Under the pieces are notes generated by a model. The model did no database searches, was not told the DNA's origin, and was given only the letters and a program-made list of their open reading frames with translations. 64,000 bases of DNA from Xanthomonas hortorum pv. pelargonii (GTDB lineage Bacteria; Pseudomonadota; Gammaproteobacteria; Xanthomonadales; Xanthomonadaceae), in assembly GCF_024499015.1 (NCBI RefSeq), contig NZ_CP098604.1:1922001-1986000 (forward strand), given 5' to 3'. The translations under genes and the position numbers were made by a program. The number at the start of each line of letters is the position of its first letter. Within the stretch, counting starts at the first letter, position 1. Shown here piece by piece: positions 43,891-52,943 of this stretch.

Positions 43891-45210
43891 ATGCAAACCA
43901 AATGGAAGAACCGTCTCGTCAATCTGGTGTCGGTCGTGTTGCTGGCCGTCGGGCTGGGCGTGTGGATCGCGCTGCCGTGGATCGGCGTATTGGTGATCGC
44001 CGTCGTGCTGGCGGTGTGGCTGGTGGCCACACGCAGCGGCCGGCTGTCGTTGGCCGCCGCGCGTATCGGCATCGCCACCTTGCCGCAACGCTGGGGTGCC
44101 AGCTCGGTGATCGTGGTCGGCATTGCCGGCGTGGTCGGCGTGCTGGTGGCGATGCTGGCGATGGGCCAGGGCTTCCAGGCCACGCTCAACAACACCGGCG
44201 ACGACACCACTGCCATTGTGTTGCGCGGCGGCTCGCAGGCGGAAACCAACTCGGTGATCACCCGCAACCTGGTGCCGCTGATCAGCAGCCTGCCCGGCAT
44301 CGCCGCCGATGCCAACGGCCGCCCGCTGCTGTCGCCGGAGCTCTCGCAAGTGGTCAACATCGCCTCCAAATCCGATGGCACCGACGTCAACGCGCAAGTG
44401 CGTGGCGTGGGCGAACAGGCCTGGGCGGTGCACGACAAGGTCAAGCTCGTGCAGGGACGCCGCTTCACCACCGGCCTGCGCGAGATCGTGGTCGGCAAGG
44501 GCGCGTTGAATCAGTTCCGCGGGCTGGAACTGGGCAAGACGCTCACCCTCGGCAGCCAGCAATGGACCGTGGTCGGCGTGTTCGCCTCCGGCGATGCGCA
44601 CGATTCGGAGCTGTGGACCGATGCGCAGACGCTGGCCACCACCTACAACCGCAGCGCGTATCAATCGATCAGCGTCCGCACTGCGGGCAAGGCTGGATTT
44701 GGCCAGTTCAAGACCGCCATGGCCGCCGACCCGCGGCTCAAGCTGGATGTGGAAACCACCCGCGCGTACTACGGCAAACAAGGCGGCGGCTTGAACAAGT
44801 TGATCAGCATCCTGGGCACGGTGATCGGCGCGATCATGGCGGTGGGCGCGGTGTTCGGCGCGCTCAACACCATGTATGCGGCGGTGGCCACGCGGGCGCG
44901 CGAGATCGCCACCATGCGTGCGATCGGTTTTCGCGGCACACCGGTGATCATGGCGCTGATGCTGGAAACCATGTTGCTGGCGCTGCTGGGCGGCCTGCTC
45001 GGTGGCCTGATCGCCTGGGCGGTGTTCAACGGCTATAGCGTGTCCACGCTGGGCAACAACTTCAGCCAGATCGTGTTCCAGTTCAAGGTCTCGCCGGAGC
45101 TGTTGTGGAGCGGGCTGAAATGGGCGCTGGGCATCGGTCTGGTCGGCGGGCTGTTCCCGGCATTGCGGGCGGCGCGGCTCCCGATCACCACGGCGTTGCG
45201 TGAGGTGTAA
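43891..45210 (+). CDS. FtsX-like ABC permease, second subunit
   Basis: 439 aa. Two N-terminal helices (about 9-45), another helix at VIVVGIAGVVGVLVAMLAMG, a periplasmic MacB-like domain, then three C-terminal helices with the coupling segment TRAREIATMRAIGFRG. Starts 13 bp after the first permease with a CAGGAGC box, so the pair is one unit and likely forms a heterodimer. Followed by a GGCGGGC/GCCCGCC hairpin at 45211-45229. Confidence 0.88.
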   Translation: MQTKWKNRLVNLVSVVLLAVGLGVWIALPWIGVLVIAVVLAVWLVATRSGRLSLAAARIGIATLPQRWGASSVIVVGIAGVVGVLVAMLAMGQGFQATLNNTGDDTTAIVLRGGSQAETNSVITRNLVPLISSLPGIAADANGRPLLSPELSQVVNIASKSDGTDVNAQVRGVGEQAWAVHDKVKLVQGRRFTTGLREIVVGKGALNQFRGLELGKTLTLGSQQWTVVGVFASGDAHDSELWTDAQTLATTYNRSAYQSISVRTAGKAGFGQFKTAMAADPRLKLDVETTRAYYGKQGGGLNKLISILGTVIGAIMAVGAVFGALNTMYAAVATRAREIATMRAIGFRGTPVIMALMLETMLLALLGGLLGGLIAWAVFNGYSVSTLGNNFSQIVFQFKVSPELLWSGLKWALGIGLVGGLFPALRAARLPITTALREV

Positions 45211-45258
45211 GGCGGGCTGTTGGCCCGCCGGGAATGGGGAATCGGGAGTGGGGAATCG
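45211..45258 (+). repeat. GC hairpin and GGGAATCGGGA-type repeat
   Basis: GGCGGGCTGTTGGCCCGCC hairpin immediately after the permease stop, followed by GGGAATGGGGAATCGGGAGT, the same unit as at 31025-31102. No T-run. Confidence 0.55.
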
Positions 45259-45397
45259 TTGCAGCCAAGGCAGCTGAGCGCGGGTGCCGCGGCTGAACAC
45301 ATTGCAGGCTGTCATCGTTTTGTCACTGTAATGCGGTAGATGCGCGGGTCGGGCAGGCCGTAGCCTGCTCGACCGTTTCATCCATTGATCTCTCGCC

Positions 45398-46513
45398 ATG
45401 ATGCGCCTGATTCTGCTGGCCTGCGCCTGCCTGTGGCTGGCCGGTTGTTCTTCGTCCTCGACCTCGCTCAGCGAGCGCCTGGTTGCGCCCGGTGGCGTAT
45501 CGCCGTTGCTGGACGAGGAGCGCATCGCCGCCACCATCGCCACGGTGCCCAACCGCAGCGGGCATGTGGTGACGCGCGATCAGGTGCCGATCTTCTGGCG
45601 CGCCATCGACCCCGGCCAGTACGCCATGCAGTACCGCTATCTCGGCCAGCGCAACGATCCGGCGCATGTGCTGGATGTCGATTTCAGCTTCAAGGTGCCC
45701 ACCGCCACCCCACCCACGCCGCGCGGCACGGTGGTGCTGTTGCATGGCTGGATGATGGATGGCGATTCGCTGCTGCCATGGTCGCTGGAATTGGCGCAGG
45801 CCGGCTACCGGGTGATCACCATCGACCTGCGCAATCACGGCCATTCCGGCGGTGGCCCATCCGGTTACGGCACACGCGAATCCGATGACGTGATCGATGT
45901 GCTCGATGCGCTGCAGCCGCGCGGCGAAATCCGCGGCCCGCTGTATCTGTTCGGCATTTCCTATGGCGCTGCCACCGCGCTGTTCACCGCCGACAAACTT
46001 GGGCCGCGCGTCGCCGGTGTGGTAGCGATGGAATCCTTCGCCAATGCCGGGCGTGGCATCCGCGACATGGTGCCGCACCTGCTCACCAGCCAACCGAACG
46101 GCTGGCGCGGGCAGGCGGTGGCCGCCTATGCACGTTGGCGCTATGCCGACCAGAATATCGATGCGGTGATCGCTGCCGCCGACAGCCAACTCCAGCTGGA
46201 TCTGGACCACGTCGATGTCGCGCACGCCCTGGCCGACACCCGCAGCTGCGTGCTGCTGTTGCATGGCGATGCCGATCAGCACATCCCGGTCGCACACGGG
46301 CGTGCGCTGGCGCTGGCCAGCCCCCGCGCGCACTACGTCGAGTTGCCCGACGAAAACCATCTGAGCCTGCCACTGCGGCTGGACCTGCTTGGCGGGCCCA
46401 TCGATCAATGGCTGGCGCAAACGCAACAGGACCCGAGCCACTGTCCGGCGCCACAGGCACTGCCGACCTCTACGCTCGCGGTGGCGACACCGGCAGTGGC
46501 GCCGCGCGGCTGA
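45398..46513 (+). CDS. Alpha/beta-hydrolase lipoprotein
   Basis: 371 aa. Lipoprotein signal with lipobox LAGC (Cys17) then a Ser-rich linker. Alpha/beta-hydrolase core: VVLLHGWMMDGDS, nucleophile elbow FGISYGAATALF (Ser), Asp in LLHGDADQHIPV and catalytic His in LPDENHLSLP. Probably an envelope esterase or lipase of unknown substrate. The C-terminal 40 residues are Pro/Ala-rich. Monocistronic. Confidence 0.85.
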   Translation: MMRLILLACACLWLAGCSSSSTSLSERLVAPGGVSPLLDEERIAATIATVPNRSGHVVTRDQVPIFWRAIDPGQYAMQYRYLGQRNDPAHVLDVDFSFKVPTATPPTPRGTVVLLHGWMMDGDSLLPWSLELAQAGYRVITIDLRNHGHSGGGPSGYGTRESDDVIDVLDALQPRGEIRGPLYLFGISYGAATALFTADKLGPRVAGVVAMESFANAGRGIRDMVPHLLTSQPNGWRGQAVAAYARWRYADQNIDAVIAAADSQLQLDLDHVDVAHALADTRSCVLLLHGDADQHIPVAHGRALALASPRAHYVELPDENHLSLPLRLDLLGGPIDQWLAQTQQDPSHCPAPQALPTSTLAVATPAVAPRG

Positions 46514-46707
46514 GAGCGGCCGACAAAACGTCGCGCGCGGTCCTCAGTGGGAGCGGACCGCACGCTCCTGACCGGCGTTTACAAATGACATGCCGATGTC
46601 GAGCAGCGACTGCGCCCGCACGGCGCTGAGCGCAGTGGTCTGGCAGTCCCCTGCATCCAGACGGGAGCCGTACAACGGCAGGCTGCCGGAGCGCGCACAA
46701 CCGATGC

Positions 46708-47620
46708 TTAGGGAACCACCACAACCGGCCGCCGCGAACGCCACACGCTGTCGCCAACGAACAACAGCAGCCCGACCCAGATCGCCGCAAACCCGATCGC
46801 GCGCGCCTGATCGAACGGCTCGTGGAAGAACCACACGCCCAGCAGCAACTGCAGGCTCGGCCCGATGTATTGCAGGATGCCCACCAGCGACAGCGGAATC
46901 CGTCGCACGCCATACGCAAATCCGATCAGCGGCACCGCCGTTACCACGCCGCCGAAGATCAGCAGCAGGTCGGTGCGCAACTCCCAGCCGCTCAGGAAAG
47001 CGCCGCCATGGCCCTGCTCGCCCCAGCCGGCCAGCAGCAGCGCCGGCACGAACAGATACACGCTTTCCACGCCCAACCCGGCCACCGGATCCACTGCCAC
47101 CAGCTTGCGCAGCAAGCCGTAGGCACCGAACGAAAACGCCAGCCCTAAGGCGATCCACGGCGGCGCACCGGCATCGATGGTCAACCACAGCACGCCGAGT
47201 GTGGCGCACACCACCGCCACCCACTGGATGCGCTGCAGGCGTTCCTTGAGCACCAGCACGCCCAGCAACACGCTCAGCAACGGATTGATGAAGTAGCCCA
47301 GGCTGGCCTCGATCACATGCCCGGCGTTGATCGCCCAGATGTACAGGCCCCAGTTGAATGCAATCGCCACGCTGCTGCCGGCCAGCATCCACAACGCGCG
47401 TGGCTGCGCGGCGATGGCGCGCCACCAACGCAGGCCCGATGTCGCCAGCAACCACGCCACTACCAGCACCGTGCTCCAGACGATGCGGTGCGCAATGATC
47501 TGCAGCGACGGGCACCGCCTTGAGCAGATGCCAGTACAGCGGCACCAGGCCCCAGATCACGAAGGTCGATGCGGTGATCAACAGCCCGCGACGCGCCTCG
47601 ATCGGCGAGACCGCACTCAT
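46708..47620 (-). pseudogene. rarD: RarD-type DMT permease disrupted by a 1-base frameshift
   Basis: EamA/RarD family permease with ten helices. The start (47620) reads MSAVSPIEARRGLLITASTF, then VPLYWHLLKAVP, after which the frame breaks. The true continuation, SLQIIAHRIVWSTVLVVAW, is one base out of frame. An extra C in the run at 47510-47512 (minus-strand CCC where CC is expected) accounts for it; from there to 46708 the protein is normal (NWGLYIWAINAGHVIEASLG, SLVGILQYIGPSLQLLLGVW). Its start overlaps the stop of the upstream DMT gene (ATGA). Real inactivation or a homopolymer sequence error. Confidence 0.82.
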
Positions 47621-48513
47621 CGCCGCGCCTTGGCCAAGGTCACCACCAATACGCCCGCCAGAATCACCGCCATCGCACCGATATCGTGCGCGCTGAAACG
47701 CTCATGCCCGAGCCAGGCGCCCAACCCCACCGCAATCACCGGATTGACGTAGGCGTAGCTGCCGGCCAACGCCGGGCGCACGTGATGCAGCAGCCACACG
47801 TAGGCGGTGAACGCCACGATCGAACCGAACACGCACAGGTACGCAACTGCGATCAGTCCGTGCGGCGTCGGCAAGGTCTGCGGGCGCTCGCCGATCAGCA
47901 GGCCGGTGCTCACCAACAGCACGCCGCCACACAGCATCTGCCCGGCGGCAGTCATGAACGGCGAGGGCAGATCGCGCCCGCGCGACCACACCGAACCGAA
48001 CGCCCAGCCGATCGGTGCGATCAGCAACAACACCAATCCGCCAGGCGTCGCGGTCAGGCTGCTACCGGCGTTGAGCCAGACCACACCGAGGAAGCCGATC
48101 ACGATGCCCAGCCATTCGCCACGGCTGGCATGCTGCCCACGCAACGCGCCGAACAACGCCATCCACAACGGCACCGATGCCACCGACGTGGCGGCCAGGC
48201 CGGACGACACGCTGCGCTCGGCCAAGACCACCATGCCGTTGCCCAGCAGCAACAAGGCCGCGCCCATCAAGGCCACGTTCTTCCATTGCGCACGCGTCGG
48301 CGCGGCCAGACCGCGCCAGCGCAGTACCGCATACAGCACCGTGCCGGCCACGATAAAGCGCGTGCCCGACACCATGGTCAGCGGCAACGCGCCACCTTCC
48401 AGCGCAAATCGGATCGCCAGATAGGTCGAGCCCCAGACCACGTAGACCAGCAACAACGCGAGAGCGACCAGCCCGCTGCGCGCAGGCGCGGCAGCGTCGT
48501 GAGAGGAAGACAT
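47617..48513 (-). CDS. EamA/DMT family permease (YedA-like)
   Basis: 298 aa with ten transmembrane helices in two EamA repeats (VYVVWGSTYLAIRFALEG at the start of the first, LVLLLIAPIGWAFGSVWSRG opening the second). YedA-type exporters handle amino acids or other metabolites. Start at 48513 fits the family N-terminus; longer in-frame starts are not plausible. Coupled to the frameshifted rarD downstream by an ATGA overlap. Confidence 0.87.
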   Translation of the reverse strand: MSSSHDAAAPARSGLVALALLLVYVVWGSTYLAIRFALEGGALPLTMVSGTRFIVAGTVLYAVLRWRGLAAPTRAQWKNVALMGAALLLLGNGMVVLAERSVSSGLAATSVASVPLWMALFGALRGQHASRGEWLGIVIGFLGVVWLNAGSSLTATPGGLVLLLIAPIGWAFGSVWSRGRDLPSPFMTAAGQMLCGGVLLVSTGLLIGERPQTLPTPHGLIAVAYLCVFGSIVAFTAYVWLLHHVRPALAGSYAYVNPVIAVGLGAWLGHERFSAHDIGAMAVILAGVLVVTLAKARR

Positions 48514-48635
48514 CGGAACAGGGCCAAGTGCAGCGGAAGCTTCAATTCTAGAGCACATGCCCAAGCCGACGCCGCACGCAGCCAGCGGCCGCCTATCGCG
48601 GTATGGTGCGAGCCAATCCGCATCCGAGAGTGCAC

Positions 48636-49073
48636 ATGCAGCTTCGCCTTCCCTGGCTGGCCCTGGCCGCCCTGACCACGCTTTCCACCACGGCATCGGC
48701 ACGCGCACCCGAGCCCTGGGAACTCAGCGGGCGCAAGCTGATCGAGGCCGGGCTGGACGGATCGCTGGCGCCGGAAATCGACGCGCCAGCGCAGCTCGAA
48801 TTCAAGGTCCTGGTTTCGGCCAGCCGCGCCGGCGCCTACCTGCTCGGCGTCGCCAGCGCCAGCTACCGCACGCAGTGGTGCATGCCGGCAGGCAAGGCAG
48901 GCACACCGGATCTGCAGGCGATCATCGCCGATATCGGCGCGCTGCCCGACGCGCGCCAGGACCAAGCAGCGCCTGACTTGATCGTCCAGGCGCTGGCCAA
49001 ACGCTATCCCTGCGGCGGCGCGCGCGCCAAGGCTGCGGCTGGCAACGCGCAGCGCAATCCTGGCAAACCTTAG
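48636..49073 (+). CDS. Rap1a/Tai-like exported protein
   Basis: 145 aa with a signal peptide (MQLRLPWLALAALTTLSTTASA). The region AYLLGVASASYRTQWCMPAG, then a helix, then LIVQALAKRYPC matches the pattern of the Rap1a/Tai family (G-Y/A-x-LGV ... WC-P-G ... YPC, two Cys likely disulfide-bonded), known from T6SS amidase immunity proteins. No effector or T6SS gene is near, so it may be an orphan or a non-immunity member. The stop TAG lies at the boundary of a MITE-like repeat. Confidence 0.72.
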   Translation: MQLRLPWLALAALTTLSTTASARAPEPWELSGRKLIEAGLDGSLAPEIDAPAQLEFKVLVSASRAGAYLLGVASASYRTQWCMPAGKAGTPDLQAIIADIGALPDARQDQAAPDLIVQALAKRYPCGGARAKAAAGNAQRNPGKP

Positions 49074-49216
49074 CGCGGCTAATAAACGACTGCGCTCACC
49101 GCCAGGCGGGCGCGGCCGGTGCTCGGTGCGGCATGTACCACTCGTACACTCCGGTTCTGAGCGCGCCGTCGGCACCCACCTGACGACTGCTCCCTACGGC
49201 TTGTTAGCCGCTCTTA
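49070..49216 (+). repeat. MITE-like dispersed repeat, copy 2
   Basis: About 147 bp from AGCGCGGCTAATAAACG to TTGTTAGCCGCTCTTA, with inverted ends (AGAGCGGCTAACAA type). Internal blocks CGCCAGGCGGGC, GGTGCGGCATGTACCACTCG and ACTCCGGTTCTGA are shared with 36651-36795. The first bases supply the stop codon of the Rap1a/Tai-like gene. Confidence 0.65.
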
Positions 49217-49321
49217 GCGCAGGTCCATCGGCAACCATTAATACCTGAGCGTTGACCACAGCGCCGGGCAGTCGAATGTCGCCCGGTTGGTCGAGGGCAC
49301 GATGCCCTCATCACTGCGCGC

Positions 49322-50974
49322 TTACTTGCGCGCCGCATCGCTCTTGTCACGGATCGCCTTGAACTCCGAGCCGTCCTGCCAGCTCGGCCACTGCCGGCCA
49401 TTGGCCAGCGCCACGCCCACGTCGTAGACCAGCGTGGTGTCGGCCGCATGGCCGCTGGCATCCCACTGCGGGGTCCAGCGATCGCAGGGCTGGTGATAGC
49501 ACTCGGCAAAGTATTTATCGCGCAGCGCCTTGCCGGCCGCGACACCGCCTTCGAGCATGTCCAGACCGGGGCCTGCAGTAATCGCCGGCACACCCATGCG
49601 TGCGAACGCGAAATGATCGGCGCGGTAGAAGAAACCCGCTTCCAGATTCGGATCCGGCGAATAGCTGCGCCCGCGCGCCTTGGCGGCCTGCTCCAATTCG
49701 CCTTCCAGCGAGACGCGTCCACGTCCCCACGAGGCGATATCGCGGGTGAGGCCGTCCGGGCTGAACATCTCCATGTTCAGCACCGCCACGGTCTTGTCCA
49801 ACGGCGCCAGCGGATGCGCGGCGTAGTAATTGGCACCAAGCAGACCCTTCTCTTCTGCCGTCAATGCGATGAAATACAGTGTGCGCTGCGGCTTGGGGCC
49901 GGCCGCAAAGACGCGCGCCAGTTCCAGCACGCTGGCCACGCCGGTGGCGTTGTCCACTGCGCCACGACGCACGGTATCGCCGCCGGCATCGGCCTTGCCC
50001 ACACCGAAGGCATCCCAGTGCGCGGAGAAGATCACCGTCTCGTCCGGATGCTGGCTGCCGGTGAGCTTGGCCACCACGTTATGCGTGACCACGCGCTCGC
50101 GCTTGAGCTTGAAGTCCACTGACAGCTTGGCATCGCCCAACACGATCGGCGCGAAATCGCGCTGCTGCGCACGCTGCTTGGCCTGCGCAAAATCCAGCCC
50201 GGCGCGCTGGAACAGCGACACCGCCAACGCCTGCTGCATCCATCCGCGCACCGGCACATGCTGCGCCTTCGCATCGGCATCGCTGCGTTCGATATCGAAC
50301 AACGGCGACAGGCCCGAGCTCTGCACCGTCGCCCAGCCGTACGCGGCCGGCGCGGTCTCGTGCACGATCAACACGCCGGCAGCGCCGCGGCGTGCGGCCT
50401 CTTCGTACTTGTAGGTCCAGCGGCCGTAGTAGGTCACCGCCTTGCCATCGAATGCGCCAGGCTGCGGCGCTTCGAAGTCGGCATCGTTGATCAGCACCAC
50501 CGCGATCTTGCCGCGCAGATCCACGCCCTTGTAGTCGTCCCACTGCCGCTCCGGCGCACTGATGCCGTAGCCGACGAACACCAGCGGTGCGTTCTTCAAG
50601 CTCACCGCATCCAGCGGGCGCAGACTCTGCAAAGTCACATCGGTGCCATTGACCAGGGTCTGGGTCTTGCCGCCGACGCGCAGGCTGGCGCGCACCGGGC
50701 CATCCACCTGCGCGCGTACCAACGGTACTGCCTGGGTCCAACCGCCCTGCTCGCCGCCCGGCTGCAACCCTGCCGTCTTGAACTGCTCGACCAGGTAATC
50801 CACGGTGCGCTGCTCACCGGCGCTGGCCGGCGCGCGCCCTTCGAATTCATCCGATGCCAGTAGGCGCACATGCCGCGACAACGCCTCGGCATCGATGCCG
50901 CCGCCGGGCAGATCGTTGGCGGCCTGCGCCACGCCTCCCACAAACAGGCAGGCGGACAACAACAGGATGCGCAT
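49322..50974 (-). CDS. Secreted M28-family metallopeptidase
   Basis: 550 aa. Signal peptide (residues 1-18, ending GVAQA), a PA-domain-like insert (about 120-260), and an M28 catalytic domain with zinc ligands His in IFSAHWDAFGVG, bridging Asp in GAVDNATGVAS, Glu pair in IALTAEEKGLLGANYYA, Asp in VLNMEMFSPDG and a C-terminal His in CYHQPCDRW. Aminopeptidase-like; likely periplasmic or secreted and used for peptide feeding. Start at 50974 gives the signal peptide. Stands alone. Confidence 0.9.
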   Translation of the reverse strand: MRILLLSACLFVGGVAQAANDLPGGGIDAEALSRHVRLLASDEFEGRAPASAGEQRTVDYLVEQFKTAGLQPGGEQGGWTQAVPLVRAQVDGPVRASLRVGGKTQTLVNGTDVTLQSLRPLDAVSLKNAPLVFVGYGISAPERQWDDYKGVDLRGKIAVVLINDADFEAPQPGAFDGKAVTYYGRWTYKYEEAARRGAAGVLIVHETAPAAYGWATVQSSGLSPLFDIERSDADAKAQHVPVRGWMQQALAVSLFQRAGLDFAQAKQRAQQRDFAPIVLGDAKLSVDFKLKRERVVTHNVVAKLTGSQHPDETVIFSAHWDAFGVGKADAGGDTVRRGAVDNATGVASVLELARVFAAGPKPQRTLYFIALTAEEKGLLGANYYAAHPLAPLDKTVAVLNMEMFSPDGLTRDIASWGRGRVSLEGELEQAAKARGRSYSPDPNLEAGFFYRADHFAFARMGVPAITAGPGLDMLEGGVAAGKALRDKYFAECYHQPCDRWTPQWDASGHAADTTLVYDVGVALANGRQWPSWQDGSEFKAIRDKSDAARK

Positions 50975-51221
50975 CGGATTCACGGCGTGGCCTTGCAACA
51001 GATAGATGACACACAGTTTACAAGCGTGCGGCCGACACCGGAGCGCTAGGACACGAGAATGCATTCGATCGCATGGACTGCATGCCTTGCTAAAGCCCGG
51101 GAAGCGTTTTTTCATTGAAGCCAGCGCGCAGGCAGCGTTATCGAGAATGTCTCATTGCGCCAGACGCCGATGAAACAGATCACGCGCAACATTTTTTCCT
51201 ACGGTGTGGATGCGTCGTGGG

Positions 51222-51722
51222 CAGAGCGGCTGAGCTGCGGCTTGGCTGCAGGGTCCTTGCCCGCCCACCATCGCGGGACACGCTGCAAGTACGTCCATGT
51301 AAGCTCTTCTGCGGCATCCATGCCGCATAAGGTCCCGCGACGGTGGGCGGGCAAGGACCCGTCGAGGTGGTCGGTGCGCATGGTTGCAAGCAACGCATGA
51401 CGTGCGTTTTCGGATAACGCCGCAGCGATCAGCTTCGCAACGCAATACGCAACGCGATCACAGGCAGGCTTTCACCCCACCACCGACCAACTTTATGGTG
51501 CGGTGTCCTCACCGATTGCGGGACCGTGTGGCGGCATGGATGCCGCCACCGAGCCTACATGGACGTACTTGCGGCGTGTCCCGCGAGCGGTGAGGGCACC
51601 GCGCCCTCGACCAACCAAGTTTTGGTGCATGGTTGCGAGCAGTGCGCGTTGCGCTGCGGTCTGATCGGCTCTTTTCGATGCGAGCAACGTCACTGCCATT
51701 CCCGACATCACTCCACTTGTCA
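51222..51722 (+). repeat. Composite palindromic repeat, copy 4 (longest)
   Basis: Module A hairpin 51252-51359 has perfectly matching arms GGTCCTTGCCCGCCCACC/GGTGGGCGGGCAAGGACC. Linker 51360-51495 is homologous to 10350-10485. Module B 51497-51604 has arms GTGTCCTCACCGATTGCGG and CGCGAGCGGTGAGGGCAC. A right flank (51625-51722) shared with copy 3 follows. No protein coding is evident, and it accounts for most of the 824-bp spacer 50975-51798. Confidence 0.8.
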
Positions 51723-51798
51723 GCCAAGGCGAGTGCGGCCAACACGTTGCAGCCAGCGATACAGCGTTCAAGCGATTTTGTCAGCCGCTCCAAGCGCG

Positions 51799-52743
51799 CT
51801 AACTCGTCCGCGTTGCGCGATCCAGCCAGCACGCCAGGCCCTGCGCGTTGAGTTCGATATCGGTGGCCAGCAACTGCGCCACGCTCGCATCGTCCAGGCG
51901 ACAACCGTGCAGGCGGGCGCGCTCCAGATACAGCTCACTCAACGCCGCCACCATGCAGCGATGGCGGTCCGCACGCTGTGCGCAGCTCAGTGCAATGGCG
52001 GTCATCGCATGGATCTGCTCGATCAACGCTTGCGCCAACGGCTCCGGCGATGTGACACGCCCGTAATGGGTCAGATACATCGCGGCCGGCGTCGTCTCCA
52101 TCAGCCGCGCGATCGAGTGCAGCATCGCTTCCGGCTCGAACTGCACCGGCGAAGAGGTCGGCAGGATGAAAGCGCCTTGTGCGCTATCGAGCTGGCGATA
52201 CGACAAGCCGAAGGTGTCGCCAGTGAACCAACTGCGGCTGCGTGCATCCCACACGCACAGATGATGCCGCGCGTGCCCGGGCGTCTCGATCGTGCGCAGC
52301 GCGCGCTCGCCCAGCATCACGGTCTGCCCATCGGCTGCTTCCACCACCCGCTCGGCGGGCACCGGCACGATGGCGCCATAACTGCGCGCCATTTCCGCCT
52401 CGCCATACACGGCGGTGGCACCGGCAATCAGCCGGGTGGGATCGATCATGTGCGGCGCGCCGCGCGGATGCACCAGCACGCGCGCATTGGGCAGGTGCTG
52501 CAGCAAGGCACCCGCGCCGCCAGCGTGATCCAGATGCACATGGGTCAGGATCAACCACTCCACCTGCGCAGGCGTCAGCCTGGCGGAGTGCAACGCAGCC
52601 AGCATGTGCGGCACCGACAGCGAGGTACCGCAATCGACGAAGGCGCCACGCTGGCCCTCAACGATCAGGTACGCCGCATCGAACTGCACACCGCCAAAGC
52701 CGGTATCGATGGTCTGGATGCTGGAATCGGCTATCGCTGTCAT
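51799..52743 (-). CDS. Metallo-beta-lactamase-fold hydrolase
   Basis: 314 aa. MBL motif LTHVHLDHAGGAG (HxHxDH), downstream metal-binding His in TPGHARHHLCV, Asp in WFTGDTFGL and His in YLTHYGRV. The C-terminal 70 residues are a helical extension. No signal peptide. Substrate unknown; most family members hydrolyse thioesters, esters or lactones. Start at 52743 (MTAIADSSIQTIDTG) preferred over an upstream ATG at 52785. Confidence 0.85.
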   Translation of the reverse strand: MTAIADSSIQTIDTGFGGVQFDAAYLIVEGQRGAFVDCGTSLSVPHMLAALHSARLTPAQVEWLILTHVHLDHAGGAGALLQHLPNARVLVHPRGAPHMIDPTRLIAGATAVYGEAEMARSYGAIVPVPAERVVEAADGQTVMLGERALRTIETPGHARHHLCVWDARSRSWFTGDTFGLSYRQLDSAQGAFILPTSSPVQFEPEAMLHSIARLMETTPAAMYLTHYGRVTSPEPLAQALIEQIHAMTAIALSCAQRADRHRCMVAALSELYLERARLHGCRLDDASVAQLLATDIELNAQGLACWLDRATRTS

Positions 52744-52943
52744 TCCCACACCATGCTTGCCCAGAAAACCGCAGTGTAGGCGCAAGGGCTTTGCGCTGGC
52801 TGTGTTCGCAGTTCCAGGCAGCGATGCATCAGTCGCCTGGACAGCGCTGCCGTCAGGCTGCTCTTATCGGAATTCGACATCGCACGGCCAGGCGATCACC
52901 TCGTACCGTCAGCCGTCAGCCGCGATGCATTGCTGCGCGCCGA

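Noticed and set aside
43597..45552. 651-codon minus-strand frame opposite the second permease
   Set aside because: Arg/His/Gln-rich low-complexity shadow; the + strand has two clear FtsX-like permeases.
46512..46580. Possible third copy of the MITE-like family (GAGAGCGGCCGACAAAACG)
   Set aside because: Only the first about 19 bases resemble the element ends; the internal blocks do not match clearly.
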